From: CAISKJ01 sp046351555
GTDB taxonomy: Bacteria; Myxococcota_A; Polyangia; Polyangiales; Ga0077539
Assembly (NCBI GenBank): GCA_046351555.1
Contig: JAXLYI010000014.1
Span: 196,214-260,213, forward strand
Length of the DNA stretch: 64,000 nt
Reading direction: 5' to 3'
Shown here: positions 34,728 through 44,219 of the stretch, piece by piece
Layout of the letters: each line of letters opens with the position of its first letter
Position numbering within the stretch: position 1 is the stretch's first letter
Notes under the pieces: model-generated
Seen by the model: the letters and a program-made list of their open reading frames with translations, nothing else
Database searches by the model: none
Told to the model about the DNA's origin: nothing
Made by a program: the position numbers and the translations under genes

Positions 34728-35972
34728 TCACAGCGCCAGCGCGTCGTCGACGAAGCCGCGGTGCTCGTGGGCGCGGCTGTCGCGCTGGTCGTGGCGGTCG
34801 ACCGCGCGCATCCGCACCGCCACCACGCGCCGCGACGGAACCACCACCAGCCACTGCCCCACCCAGCCCTTCGCGTAGTACGCCGTCGGCGCGCCCGTCA
34901 GCGCGACGCGCGCGGGCTCGGCGCGGCGGACGTCGAGCGCCCGCCGGAGCTCGCGCCGCTGGTCGGGCGTCAGCCGCGCGTCCCTCGCCCGCGCCAACGC
35001 GGCCTCGCTCGTGAAGCGACGGCCCGCGAGCGGCCGCACCCGCGCGATGACGTCCTGCGCGACGCCCGCCTCCTCCCACGACGCGAAGAGCTCCTCGCCG
35101 AGCGACCACGCGCGCGGGCCGTGAAGCCACCAGAGGAGCCCGCAGCCCTGGTGGTACGGCTGCGACGGCGCCGTGCTCTGCGCGACCCAGCCGTGTGGGA
35201 GGACGCGGCGCCCCTCCCACACGCCGTCCTGCAGCATGAGCTGGCCCACCTTCGCCAGCTCGAGGGGCTCGATCATCAGCTCGCCCGCGGCGCGCGGGCA
35301 GCCGGCGGCGTCCTTCACCCACCACGCGCCGCGCACGCCCAGCGGGCCGAACACCTCGCGCTGGAGCAGGTCGTCGAGGTGGAGGCCCGACCGCGCGCGG
35401 ACGAAGGGCGCGAGGCAGTCGACCGCGAGGTTGTTGTAGCGGAAGTCCATCCCCGGCTCGTGGCGCATCGGGGCGCGCTCCGCGGCCCGCTCGATCGTCT
35501 CGCCCGCGTCGAAATCCGCGCGGCGGACGTCGAGCCCGGAGCCGTGCGAGAGCAGGTGGCGGAGGAGGATCTTCGACTTGCGGCGGTCGGCGCGCCACGC
35601 GGGGAAGGCGCGGGTCATCGGCTCGTCGAGGTGCGCGTGGACGCCGCGGACCAGCGCCGCGACCGCGAGCTGCGCGACGGACTTCGACGCGCTCATCGCG
35701 CAGATGGGCCGCGGTCGCCCGCCGAAGTACTCCTCCACCGCCACCGCGCCGTCGTGGAGCACCACCAGCGCGTGCGAGCCGCTGGCGCGCGAGCGTTCGA
35801 CGAGCGCCGCGACGCCCTCCGCGCGGAGCCCGGCGGCTTCGGCCGTGGTCACCGGGAGCCCGCTGCGGAGCGCGCGCGTGGGGCACGGCGGCGTGGCGGG
35901 CGGAGGGACGGACCGCGCGGCGGCGCAGGCCGCGGAGCCCAGGGCGGCGAGGGCGGCGCGGCGGTCCATCAT
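34728..35972 (-). CDS. Serine hydrolase of the beta-lactamase/penicillin-binding (class C-like) family
   Basis: The 414-residue protein has the nucleophile motif SASK (Ser94, Lys97), a YxN motif (FRYNNLAVDCLAPF) and the surrounding LRHLLSHGSGLD seen in class C beta-lactamase-like esterases and D-aminopeptidases. The N-terminus (RRAALAALGSAACAAARS) looks like a signal peptide, so the enzyme is probably exported. It follows the YheT-like gene after 4 bp and is likely in one operon with it and the small zinc-finger-like gene. Substrate not predictable. Confidence 0.85.
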   Translation of the reverse strand: MMDRRAALAALGSAACAAARSVPPPATPPCPTRALRSGLPVTTAEAAGLRAEGVAALVERSRASGSHALVVLHDGAVAVEEYFGGRPRPICAMSASKSVAQLAVAALVRGVHAHLDEPMTRAFPAWRADRRKSKILLRHLLSHGSGLDVRRADFDAGETIERAAERAPMRHEPGMDFRYNNLAVDCLAPFVRARSGLHLDDLLQREVFGPLGVRGAWWVKDAAGCPRAAGELMIEPLELAKVGQLMLQDGVWEGRRVLPHGWVAQSTAPSQPYHQGCGLLWWLHGPRAWSLGEELFASWEEAGVAQDVIARVRPLAGRRFTSEAALARARDARLTPDQRRELRRALDVRRAEPARVALTGAPTAYYAKGWVGQWLVVVPSRRVVAVRMRAVDRHDQRDSRAHEHRGFVDDALAL

Positions 35973-35976
35973 CGGG

Positions 35977-36981
35977 TCAGTGCTCGGTGGAGGCGGCGAG
36001 GACGTCGACGGCGCGGCACTCGGCCCAGTAGCGGTCGTCGTCGCCGGGGACGGCGTGGCGGCCGACGAAGCCCACGTGCCCGCCGCGCTCGGTGACCACC
36101 ACGCGCACCCACGGCGACGCGACCTCGCGCGCGGCGAGGACGGGCCCCACCGGGACGAGCGGGTCGTCGGCGGCGTGGAGGATCGCCGTCGGCACGTGGA
36201 CCGCGGGGAGCACCTCCGCAGCGCCCGACGCGCGGTAGTAGTGCTCGGCGTCGCGGAATCCGTGGAGCGGCGCGATGACGGCGTCGTCGAAGTGGCGGAT
36301 CGTGCGGACCGAGCGGACCCGCTCGCGCGTGAAGCCCGGGGGCATCGCCGCCACCTGCCGCGCGTACCGACGCCGCAGCCGCGTCACCAGGAACCACTCG
36401 TACACCGCCGCCTCGCGCCGCGCGACGAAGGCCGAGCAGCGCACGAGGTCGATCGGCGCGCTGATGGCCACGGCCGCGCACGCGCCCGGCGGCGGCGCCT
36501 CGCCCCACTCGCCCACCGTGCGGAGGAGGATCTGCCCGCCGAGCGAGAAGCCCACGCAGCCCACGCGCTCGTAGCGTCGGAGGAGCAGGTCGTAGACGGC
36601 GCGGAGGTCGTCGGTGAGGCCCGAGTGGGTCATCCCCGCGGCGGCGCCGATGGACTCGCCGGAGCCCCGGAGGTTGAGCCGGAGCGTGTCGAAGCCGCGG
36701 CGCCGGAGCTTCGCCGCGGTGCGGACGACGAAGGACTCCGCGGCCGTCCCGTTGATGCCGTGGATCACCACCGCGACGCCGCGCGGCGAGGCGACGCGGT
36801 CGAGCCGGCCGACGAGACGTCCGTGGCGGACGGGGACCTCCAGGCGCTCGCCGGGCGGCGCCGGGGGGTGGCGGACGAAGGGGAGGACGAGGGTCTGCAG
36901 GTGGCCCGAGCGCAGCGCGCGGTGCGGCTCGAACGCCGGCACCGCCAGCGCGTGGAGCCACGCCGGCGGCGCTAGTGCCAT
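35977..36981 (-). CDS. YheT-family alpha/beta hydrolase
   Basis: The 334-residue protein has an oxyanion-side segment VVIHGINGTAAESFVVR, nucleophile elbow GFSLGG at 144-149 (Ser146), acid region ILHAADDPLVP and catalytic His in ERGGHVGFVG. The start LRSGHLQTL is the signature of the YheT/ABHD1 family (often GHLQTI), whose members act as esterases or acyl hydrolases. ATG 36981 was chosen because it precedes that N-terminal signature. It overlaps the upstream small gene by 10 bp. Confidence 0.88.
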   Translation of the reverse strand: MALAPPAWLHALAVPAFEPHRALRSGHLQTLVLPFVRHPPAPPGERLEVPVRHGRLVGRLDRVASPRGVAVVIHGINGTAAESFVVRTAAKLRRRGFDTLRLNLRGSGESIGAAAGMTHSGLTDDLRAVYDLLLRRYERVGCVGFSLGGQILLRTVGEWGEAPPPGACAAVAISAPIDLVRCSAFVARREAAVYEWFLVTRLRRRYARQVAAMPPGFTRERVRSVRTIRHFDDAVIAPLHGFRDAEHYYRASGAAEVLPAVHVPTAILHAADDPLVPVGPVLAAREVASPWVRVVVTERGGHVGFVGRHAVPGDDDRYWAECRAVDVLAASTEH

Positions 36982-37328
36982 GCGCCCGCGGCGCGCACCG
37001 GGTTGCCCGTGCGGTCGTGCTCGTCGAGGAGCTCGCGGGCCTTGCCGAGGCAGCCCATGCACGCGACCCACTCGGAGCCGTGGGCGCAGCGGACGGCCAT
37101 CCAGAGGTTGCTCTGGAGGCCCTTCGCGGCCCGCGCGCTCGCCTCCCCGACGGTGTCGAGGTGCTTGCCGCAGGCGACGCAGTGGAGGTGCGCGCCGGGG
37201 TCGCGCTGGGGCCGCGCGGAGATGGGGTCGGCGGCGAAATCGGGCGAGGAGCCGTTGGCCGGGGGCAGCGCGCCCTTGCCGAACTTCTCCTTGCGCTCGC
37301 GCTTGGTGAGTCGAGGTTCTCGCTTCAT
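36972..37328 (-). CDS. Small protein with paired CxxC motifs, probably zinc-binding
   Basis: The 118-residue protein begins with a basic stretch (KREPRLTKRERKEKFGKG), followed by LHCVACGKHLDT and later VRCAHGSEWVACMGCLGKARELL. CxxC at two places with spacing suited to a zinc ribbon suggests metal binding. The family is not recognised. It starts the minus-strand run that includes the YheT-like and serine hydrolase genes (overlap 10 bp, then gap 4 bp). Confidence 0.65.
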   Translation of the reverse strand: MKREPRLTKRERKEKFGKGALPPANGSSPDFAADPISARPQRDPGAHLHCVACGKHLDTVGEASARAAKGLQSNLWMAVRCAHGSEWVACMGCLGKARELLDEHDRTGNPVRAAGAWH

Positions 37329-37461
37329 GGTGTCGTCGGGGCGGGGACGCTATCACCGGTCGGGTGCGGGGCGACAGGGCTCCGCGCGGTGCTATTTACA
37401 TCCCCGCGGCGCTGGGCCACGATGCCCCGCGCACCGCTGGAAGGAGCGCGCGTTCGCACCC

Positions 37462-38136
37462 ATGGGCATCCTCGACCGCCTCGGCCGCACCATCAAGTCC
37501 AACCTCAACGCCCTCATCGACAAGGCCGAAGACCCGGCCAAGGTCATCGCCCAGACCATCGAGGACATGCAGGAGGAGCTGAAGAAGGCGCGGGCCGACC
37601 TGGTGAGCTCGGTCGCCACCGTCAAGCAGCTCGAGAAGAAGTACAAGGACCAGGTGGAGGACGCCTCCAGTTGGGAGAAGCGCGCGATGCTGGCCCTCGA
37701 GCACGGCGACGACGAGCTCGCCCGCGAGGCCCTCAAGCGCAAGAAGAAGGCGGAGGGCGACGCGGCCGACACCGACCGCACCCGCGAGGCGCAGCAGGCG
37801 TACGTCAACGAGCTCAAGGCCACCATCGACCAGCTCGACCGCAAGGTGGAGGAGCTCAAGGCCCGCAAGAACACCATGGCCTCGCAGGTGAGCAACGCCC
37901 GCGCGGCGGCGGGCAACACCACCCTCGGCGGTTCGAACTCCGGCGCGGTCGGGCGCCTGCGCGACATGCAGGAGAAGATCGACTCGCTCGAGGCCGAGGT
38001 GGAGGCCTCCGACGTGCTCGTCGACCCGAAGAAGGCCGACATCGAGGAGCGCTTCCGCAAGCTCGAGCGCGGCGAGACCACCGACACCCTCGACGACGAG
38101 CTCGCCGCGATGAAGAACCGCCTCAAGGGCCGCTGA
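37462..38136 (+). CDS. pspA: PspA/IM30 family phage-shock membrane-repair protein
   Basis: The 224-residue protein is almost wholly coiled coil, with the amphipathic N-terminal helix GILDRLGRTIKSNLNALIDK and the following EDPAKVIAQTIEDMQEELKK that define PspA/Vipp1 proteins. These ESCRT-III-like proteins assemble on stressed inner membrane and limit proton leak. Length agrees with E. coli PspA (222). No pspF or pspBC genes lie nearby. AAGGAG lies about 20 nt upstream, further than usual, so the ribosome site is not clear. Confidence 0.92.
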   Translation: MGILDRLGRTIKSNLNALIDKAEDPAKVIAQTIEDMQEELKKARADLVSSVATVKQLEKKYKDQVEDASSWEKRAMLALEHGDDELAREALKRKKKAEGDAADTDRTREAQQAYVNELKATIDQLDRKVEELKARKNTMASQVSNARAAAGNTTLGGSNSGAVGRLRDMQEKIDSLEAEVEASDVLVDPKKADIEERFRKLERGETTDTLDDELAAMKNRLKGR

Positions 38137-38184
38137 CCCGCCCCCCTCCCCCCGCCGCGCCCAATTCCCCCCGCAGCCCCCGCG

Positions 38185-40102
38185 ATGCACGACTGGCTCC
38201 TCGGACACCGCGGCGACGACGATGCGCAGCTCGAGCTCCGCGCGCTCTTCGGCCTGCCCGAGGCCACCGCCGGGGCCGTGGAGGTGTACGCCGTCTCCGC
38301 GTCTTCGCTCGCTCAGACGGTGCGCGCCGTCGAGCAGGTGGCGGCCCTCCTCGCGGCCGGCGTGGCGGCCCTGGTCGACGGCGCCGCCGACGGCCTCGGC
38401 GCCGCGGTCGCGCTCTGCCTCGCGGCGGCCGACGGGCAGCTCCTCGTCACGAAGACCGCCCGCGCCCGCCTCGCCGACCACCTGTGCTTCGTCCGAGCGC
38501 GCCGCCGCCGCGGCTGGCGGCTCCCGCTCCCCTGCGCAGCGCTGGCGGAGGCGCCCTCCACGCGCGACGCGTGCCGGCGCGACGCGGCCATGCTCGACGG
38601 CGAGGCGTCGTTCGTCGGGCGCGACGACGAGCGAGACGACCTCCTGCGGGCGATGCGCGCGGGCTCACCGCCGTTCGCCGTGGTGCGGGCGGAGCCTGGC
38701 CTCGGCGCGAGCCGGCTCCTCCGCGAGGCCGCGCGCGAGGCCGGGGCACGGCTCCACCGCTGCGTGGTGCCGCGCTCGGGGCCCGACGAGGCGCAGGTCG
38801 CCCGGATCATCACCGACCTCTGCATGCTCGACGGCGACGGCGCCCGCTGGCTCGTCCTCGAGCTGCCGCCGGGCAAGCCCGAGGTGCTCTTCACCCCCGA
38901 GGCGATCGCGGCCCGCGCGCCGGGCGTGGGCATCATCGTGGTGGCCTCGCGCGGCTGCGCCATCGCGTGGTGCCCACACGACCGCGAGGTGGAGCTCGGC
39001 CCGCTCGCCCCGGCGGAGGCGCGCTCGGTGGTCCGCGCGATGCTCGGCGATGGCGCGCCCGACGCGCTGGTGACCTCGCTCGCGAAGCGCGGCGGCGGCG
39101 TCCCCCGGCAGCTCGTCACCACCGTTCGGACGGCCGCGGCCTCGGGCGTGATCGTCCGCACTCCGGGTGACGCGCCCGCGTGGAAGGCCCGCGCGCGGAG
39201 GCTCCTGCGCCCGCCGAAGCGCCCCGCGGAGCCCGGCGTCCCCGCGCTCGTGGCGGCCCTCGACGCGACCACGCGGCGGGCCTGGGAGGTGTGCGCGGCG
39301 GCGGGCGACGGCGCGGACGTCTACGCCCTGCGCGGGCTCCTTCGCGCGGTGCTGGGCGCGCCCGAGCTCATGGCCTCGCTCACCGCCCACGGGCTGCTCG
39401 ACCGGATGGGGACCACCGCCGACCTCGGCCGCGCGTCCGACGGCCGCGACGGCGACGCGAGCCTCCACGGCCGCGCGTCGGCGCTCCAGACGTCCCGGCG
39501 CGCTCGACGTGCTCGCCGAGGCCGAGCGCGGGCTCGAAGCGCGCTCCCCCGACGCGGCGCAGCGCTTCGCCCGGGCGGCGCGCGCGTGCCTCGCGGTCGG
39601 CGACCTCGGGGCGGCGGTCCGTCTGGCGGGGCTCGCCCGCACGCTGCCGCGGCCGCCGGGCGACGGGACGGTGGAGGACGCCTTGCGCGCGGTGGCGGCG
39701 CAGCTCGGGCCGCTCAAGGCGCTGGAGCCGCGGGCCGCGCGCCCGTCGCTGACGCCCGAGGCGATCGAGACGGCGGCGGCGGCGCGTGCGTCCGGCGGCG
39801 ACGCGGCGGGGGCGCAGCGGCTGCGGGCGCTGGCGGCGCTCCTCCAGGGCGACCTGCGGCCGGCGCTGGAAGTTGGGCGCGCGCCGGCGTCGGTGCGCGA
39901 CCTGGTGGTGGCGGCGCTGGCCCACGCGCGGGCGGGGCAGATCCCCGACGCGGCGCGGGCGGCGGTGGGGGCCCTCTCCCGCGCCCGGCGCGAGGCGGAT
40001 GCCCACGGCGAGCAGGCGTCGCTGGCGTTGCTGGCGTCGATCTACGGGGCGGCGGGGCGGGAGTCGGACGTCGCGCGCTTCACGGCGGCGATGCGGGGCT
40101 GA
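38185..40102 (+). pseudogene. AAA-type ATPase/TPR-like protein broken by a frameshift
   Basis: The first part (38185 to about 39495) codes for about 437 residues: HDWLLGHRGDDDAQLELRAL, then FVGRDDERDDLLRAMRAG and GLGASRLLREAARE, similar to the AAA_16 domains of large transcription-regulatory ATPases. The P-loop is degenerate (EPGLGASRL, no Lys). From about 39495 the coding phase moves by one base and continues as ALDVLAEAERGLEARSPDAA to a stop at 40102, a helical TPR-like segment. Without a shift, the first frame would run antisense into ftsZ to 40776. Either one base was gained or lost in the cell, or it is a sequencing error in the GC-rich stretch near CGTCCCGGCGCG. Confidence 0.7.
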
Positions 40103-40105
40103 GGG

Positions 40106-40136
40106 GGCGGGCGGCGGCGACGGCACGCCGCCCGCT
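40106..40136. terminator. Hairpin between convergent genes
   Basis: GGGCGGCG (40109-40116) pairs with CGCCGCCC (40126-40133) over a 9-nt loop, and the stem extends by two further pairs and a wobble. It lies in the 46-bp gap between the stops of the frameshifted gene and ftsZ and could serve both directions. There is no T-run, so it may act with Rho or simply as a 3' stabiliser. Confidence 0.4.
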
Positions 40137-40148
40137 GGCGGGGGAGGG

Positions 40149-41474
40149 TTACTCGTCGCGGCCGCTGTTGCGGAGGAAGGTGGGGATGTCCCACTCGTCC
40201 TCGCGGAGCGACGCCACCGGGGCGCCGCGGCGCTGCGGGGCGGGCGCGACCGGGGCGGGCGCGGGCTGCGAGGGGCGGCGCGCGGCGGGCTCGTGGCGGG
40301 CCTCGAGGCGCGCGTCGTGGCGGCCGTCGTGGCGCGGGTCGTGGCGGACGTCGTGGCCCACCGCGGCGGCCTGCGCCTGGCGCTGCATCGGCACCTGCGC
40401 CTGCGCCTGCATCGGCGGGGCGTACTGCGGGCGCTGCTGCATCACCGACTGCGGCGAGAGGATGTTCTTCTGCACCGCGGCGGGGCGCTCGACCGGGGCG
40501 GCCTCCTGGCGGCCGAAGCCCGTCGCGATCACGGTGACCTTGATCATGTCGCGCATGTCGGGGTTGATCACCGAGCCGAAGATGATGTTCGCGTCCTCGT
40601 TGGCGGTGTCCATGATCATGGTGGCCGCCTCGTTGACCTCGGAGAGGCGCATGTCGGGGCCGCCCATGAAGTTGATGAGGATGCCCGTCGCGCCCGCCAC
40701 GCTCATGTTGTCGAGCAGCGGCGAGTTGATGGCGGCGTTGGCGGCGTCCATCGCGCGGCGGTCGCCGCGGCCGTAGCCGATGCCCATGAGGGCCATGCCC
40801 ATGTTGGACATGATGGCCTTCACGTCGGCGAAGTCGACGTTGACGACGCCGTTCTGCTGGATGAGGTCGCTGATGCCCTGCACCGCGTTGACGAGCACCT
40901 CGTCGGCCTTGCGGAAGGCGTCGGTGAGCGTCATCGCCGGGTCGTCGAGCCCGAGGAGCTTCTCGTTCGGGATGGTGATCAGCGTGTCGACGTGGTTGGC
41001 GAGCTCCTCGAGGCCGAGCTCGGCCTGCTTCGAGCGGCGGCGCCCCTCGAAGCGGAAGGGCCGCGTCACCACGCCCACCGTGAGCGCCCCGAGGTCGCGC
41101 GCCACCTGCGCGATCACCGAGGCCGCGCCGGTGCCCGTGCCGCCGCCCATGCCCGCGGTGACGAACACCATGTCGGCGCCCTGGAGGTGCTCCTGGATGA
41201 GCTGGATGTCCTCCATCGCGGCCTTCTTGCCGATCTCGGGGTTGGCGCCAGCGCCGAGGCCCTTGGTGAGCGCGCGCCCGAGCTGGATCTTCTGCTCCGC
41301 CGGGTTGGCCGCGAGGGCCTGGATGTCGGTGTTGGCGACGACGAACTCGACGTCCGACACCTGCGACTCGATCATCGTGCGGATCGCGTTGCCGCCGGCC
41401 CCGCCGACCCCCACCACCTTGATGCGCGCCGCGGCGAAGTTCGTGTCGTCCGCGAGATCAAACGTGAGTCCCAT
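40149..41474 (-). CDS. ftsZ: Cell-division protein FtsZ
   Basis: The 441-residue tubulin homologue has KVVGVGGAGGNAIRTMI, the GTP signature GGGTGTGAA, T7 loop NVDFADVK and the C-terminal conserved peptide (DEWDIPTFLRN), which binds FtsA and other partners. A Gln/Ala/Met/Arg-rich linker of about 100 residues separates the GTPase core from this tail (VPMQRQAQAAAVGHDV), with a run of RHD and RHE pairs. FtsZ polymerises into the Z ring at mid-cell. It follows ftsA by 125 bp on the same strand. Confidence 0.97.
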   Translation of the reverse strand: MGLTFDLADDTNFAAARIKVVGVGGAGGNAIRTMIESQVSDVEFVVANTDIQALAANPAEQKIQLGRALTKGLGAGANPEIGKKAAMEDIQLIQEHLQGADMVFVTAGMGGGTGTGAASVIAQVARDLGALTVGVVTRPFRFEGRRRSKQAELGLEELANHVDTLITIPNEKLLGLDDPAMTLTDAFRKADEVLVNAVQGISDLIQQNGVVNVDFADVKAIMSNMGMALMGIGYGRGDRRAMDAANAAINSPLLDNMSVAGATGILINFMGGPDMRLSEVNEAATMIMDTANEDANIIFGSVINPDMRDMIKVTVIATGFGRQEAAPVERPAAVQKNILSPQSVMQQRPQYAPPMQAQAQVPMQRQAQAAAVGHDVRHDPRHDGRHDARLEARHEPAARRPSQPAPAPVAPAPQRRGAPVASLREDEWDIPTFLRNSGRDE

Positions 41475-41599
41475 CTTACTCCTCCGACTTGGGCGCCGGC
41501 CGCGCCGTCCCTTGCGCGCCGCCCCGTTGGTTGATTCCGTGCCGCGCCGCCGCTGTCCCGGCTGCGCGTCGTACCGTTGTGTTCCCTACCGAAAACCCT

Positions 41600-42874
41600 T
41601 CAGAAGACCTCGCGCAGCCAGTCCCAGAGCTTCGCGCCCACGCGGGGCGCGGGCTTCTCCTCGGGGGCCGCGGCCGCGACCTGCGCGGCGGCCGCGTGGG
41701 CCCGCGCCGGCTGCGGGGCGCGCTCGACCTTCGCGGGCCGCGTCGCGCCGTACTTCAGGAGCCCCACCGCCGTGGCGTACGCGGGGCTCCGCACCATCTC
41801 CACCATCCCGCCGACGCCCATCGGCGCGCCGCGGCGGATCGGCATCCCGAGCACCTGCTCGGCCAGCTCGGGGGTGCCTTCGAGCAGCGTCGCGCCGCCC
41901 GCGAGCACCACGCCGGCCCCGAGGAGCTCGGCGTACCCGCTCTCGTGCACCACCCGCCCGACGAGGCGGAAGATCTCCTCCATCCGCGGCTCCGCGATGG
42001 AGGCCAGGTACTGGCGCGGGATCGTCCTGGCGCCGCGCCCCCCCACGCCGGGGACCTCGATGGTGTCGCTCGGGTCCACCATCGAGCCGAGGGCGCAGCC
42101 GTGGCGCAGCTTGATGCGCTCGGCCTCTCCGACCGGCGTGCGGAGCCCGGTCGCGATGTCGTTCGTGAGGTTGATCCCGCCGAGCGGGATCACCGCGGTG
42201 TGGACGAGGGCGCCGTCGACGTAGATCACGATGTCCGTCGTGCCGCCGCCGATGTCGACCATCGCCACGCCGATCTCGCGCTCGTCCTCGGTGAGCACCG
42301 CCTCGGCGCTCGCCAGGGGCTCGAGCACCAGCTCGGCGACGTGGAGGCCGCAGCGCTCGGCGCACTTGGTGACGTTCTGCACGCTCGCCACCGCGGCGGT
42401 GACGAGGTGGACGCGCGCCTCGAGGCGCACGCCCGACATGCCCACCGGCTCGCGGACGCCGTCCTGCTGGTCGACCACGTAGTCCTGCGGGAGCACGTGG
42501 ATCACCTGGCGGTCCATCGGCATCGAGATGCGGCGGGCCTGGTCGAGCACCCGCTCCACGTCGTCGGCCGTCACCTCGTGGTTGGCGATCGAGACGATGC
42601 CGTGCGAGTTGACCCCGCGGACGTGGGAGCCCGCGATGCCCGCGTACACGGTGGCGATCTCGACGCCGGCCATGTTGCCCGCGCGCTCGACCGCCTCCTT
42701 GATCGAGGACACGGTGCTCTCGATGTTGACCACGACGCCCTTGCGCAGCCCCTTCGAGCGCGCCTCGCCGACGCCGGTCACGTCGACCCCGTCGACGCCG
42801 ACCTCGCCCACGACCGCGAGGGTCTTGGTGGTCCCGATGTCGAGACCCACGATGATGTCGCCCGGCTTGGCCAT
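41600..42874 (-). CDS. ftsA: Cell-division protein FtsA
   Basis: The 424-residue actin-like ATPase shows phosphate-1 motif IIVGLDIGTTKT, the 1C domain (ERVLDQARRISMPMDRQVIH), MVDIGGGTTDI, VVLAGGATLLEGTPELAEQV and a C-terminal amphipathic membrane helix (KLWDWLREVF). FtsA anchors FtsZ filaments to the membrane and signals to the septal synthesis enzymes. CGGAG is 8 nt before the ATG. No ftsQ, murC or ddl lies upstream; a kinase gene diverges instead. Confidence 0.96.
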   Translation of the reverse strand: MAKPGDIIVGLDIGTTKTLAVVGEVGVDGVDVTGVGEARSKGLRKGVVVNIESTVSSIKEAVERAGNMAGVEIATVYAGIAGSHVRGVNSHGIVSIANHEVTADDVERVLDQARRISMPMDRQVIHVLPQDYVVDQQDGVREPVGMSGVRLEARVHLVTAAVASVQNVTKCAERCGLHVAELVLEPLASAEAVLTEDEREIGVAMVDIGGGTTDIVIYVDGALVHTAVIPLGGINLTNDIATGLRTPVGEAERIKLRHGCALGSMVDPSDTIEVPGVGGRGARTIPRQYLASIAEPRMEEIFRLVGRVVHESGYAELLGAGVVLAGGATLLEGTPELAEQVLGMPIRRGAPMGVGGMVEMVRSPAYATAVGLLKYGATRPAKVERAPQPARAHAAAAQVAAAAPEEKPAPRVGAKLWDWLREVF

Positions 42875-43028
42875 GCAGTCGCTCCGTTGCCTCGAAGGGC
42901 GAATGCCACGGTCGGGCGACGGATCACAAAAAAGTGATGACGATTGTTTCCGGCACTGAACGCATTGGGGGGCTACGGACGAGGCTTCCCCGTGCGATCG
43001 CCGCGCGCGGTGCGGTACCGTCGCGTCG

Positions 43029-44219
43029 ATGACCGCCGCGCCCCCGACGCTCCTGGGCGACCGCTACCGGGTGATCCGCCCGCTCGGCGAGGGCACCTAC
43101 GGCGCCGTCTACGAGGCCGAGAACACCTGGACGGGCCGCCGCGTCGCGGTGAAGGTGCTCGTGGCGGAGGCGTCGCGCGACGGCGAGGTGACCCGGCGCT
43201 TCTTCCAAGAAGCCCGCGCGGCCGCGGGCGTGGCCCACCCCAACGTGGTCGACGTGCTCGACATGGGCGAGGACCCGCGCACCGGCGCGCTCTTCATCGT
43301 CCAATCCCTGCTCGCGGGCGAGACGCTCCAGGCCGCGATCCGCCGGCGGGGCGCGCACCCGCCCGAGGAGGCCGCGGCGATCGTCGGGCCGATGCTGGAG
43401 GGCCTCGACGCGATCCACCGGGCGGGCCTCGTCCACCGCGACGTGAAGCCCGCCAACGTGCTGCTCGTCGAGGGCCCCGGCGGCCGCGTCGCGCCAACGC
43501 TCATCGATTTCGGCGTCGCGAAGTTCGTCGCCTCGGAGGACGCGGCCGCGCGCACGGCGACGGGCGTGCTGCTGGGCACGCCGCTCTACATGTCGCCCGA
43601 GCAGGTGCGGGCCGAGCCCGACGTCGACGCGCGCGCCGACGTGTGGGCCGTCGGGGTGATCCTCCATGAGCTCCTCGCGGGCACTTCTCCGTTCCACGCG
43701 GGCACGGCGGGCGAGGTGCTCCGGCGCGTGCTCGAGCACCGCCCGCCGGCGCTCGCGGCGCCCGTCCCCGCGGCGCTCGCGGCGGTGGCGTCGCGGGCGA
43801 TGGAGCCCGACCGACGGCGGAGGTTCCCTTCGGCGCGGGCGATGGCCGACGCGTTGGCGGCGGCGACGCGCGGCGAGGCCACGGCGCCGACGCTCGACGC
43901 GAAGCCCGCGCGACGGCCCGCGGTGAGGAAGGCGGGGCGATGGCCGCTCGTCGCGGGCGCGCTCGGGGCGCTGGCGCTCGGGTGGCTGCTGGGGCGCGCG
44001 ACGCGGCCCGCGCCGACGTACGCGGTGTCCCTCCGCGCCGACGCGCCGGGCGCCGAGTTCGAACTCGACGGGCGCGTGGTGGGCCGGGGCGCGTGGCGGG
44101 CGACCTTCGCGCGCGACGGCGCGGCCCACGTGGTCGTCGTGCGCGCGGAGGGGCGGGGCGAGCGGGTGATCCGGTTCCGCGACGCGACGCCGCCAGAGCG
44201 CGTGGCGCTGCCGCGTTAA
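43029..44219 (+). CDS. Serine/threonine protein kinase with single membrane span and small C-terminal domain
   Basis: In this 396-residue protein the kinase domain (about 10-270) has LGEGTYGAVYEAE, VAVKVLV, HRDVKPANVLL, IDFGVAKF and MSPEQV, all catalytic residues intact. A membrane helix (WPLVAGALGALALGWLLG) follows. The last 65 residues outside (YAVSLRADAPGAEFELDGRV) look like a PEGA-type beta fold, often used as an extracellular sensor. The gene converges on the FHA/sigma-54 activator; the two stop codons share TTAA at 44216-44219. It is divergent from ftsA, raising the possibility of division-linked signalling (inference). Confidence 0.92.
   Translation: MTAAPPTLLGDRYRVIRPLGEGTYGAVYEAENTWTGRRVAVKVLVAEASRDGEVTRRFFQEARAAAGVAHPNVVDVLDMGEDPRTGALFIVQSLLAGETLQAAIRRRGAHPPEEAAAIVGPMLEGLDAIHRAGLVHRDVKPANVLLVEGPGGRVAPTLIDFGVAKFVASEDAAARTATGVLLGTPLYMSPEQVRAEPDVDARADVWAVGVILHELLAGTSPFHAGTAGEVLRRVLEHRPPALAAPVPAALAAVASRAMEPDRRRRFPSARAMADALAAATRGEATAPTLDAKPARRPAVRKAGRWPLVAGALGALALGWLLGRATRPAPTYAVSLRADAPGAEFELDGRVVGRGAWRATFARDGAAHVVVVRAEGRGERVIRFRDATPPERVALPR

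Noticed and set aside
39509..40102. Separate gene starting at GTG 39509
   Set aside because: No Shine-Dalgarno sequence was seen, and the upstream frame loses its coding character exactly where this one gains it. A frameshift explains both better.
42923..42938. ATCAC-A6-GTGAT hairpin before ftsA
   Set aside because: Only 5-bp arms; more likely an AT-rich promoter stretch than a regulatory palindrome.
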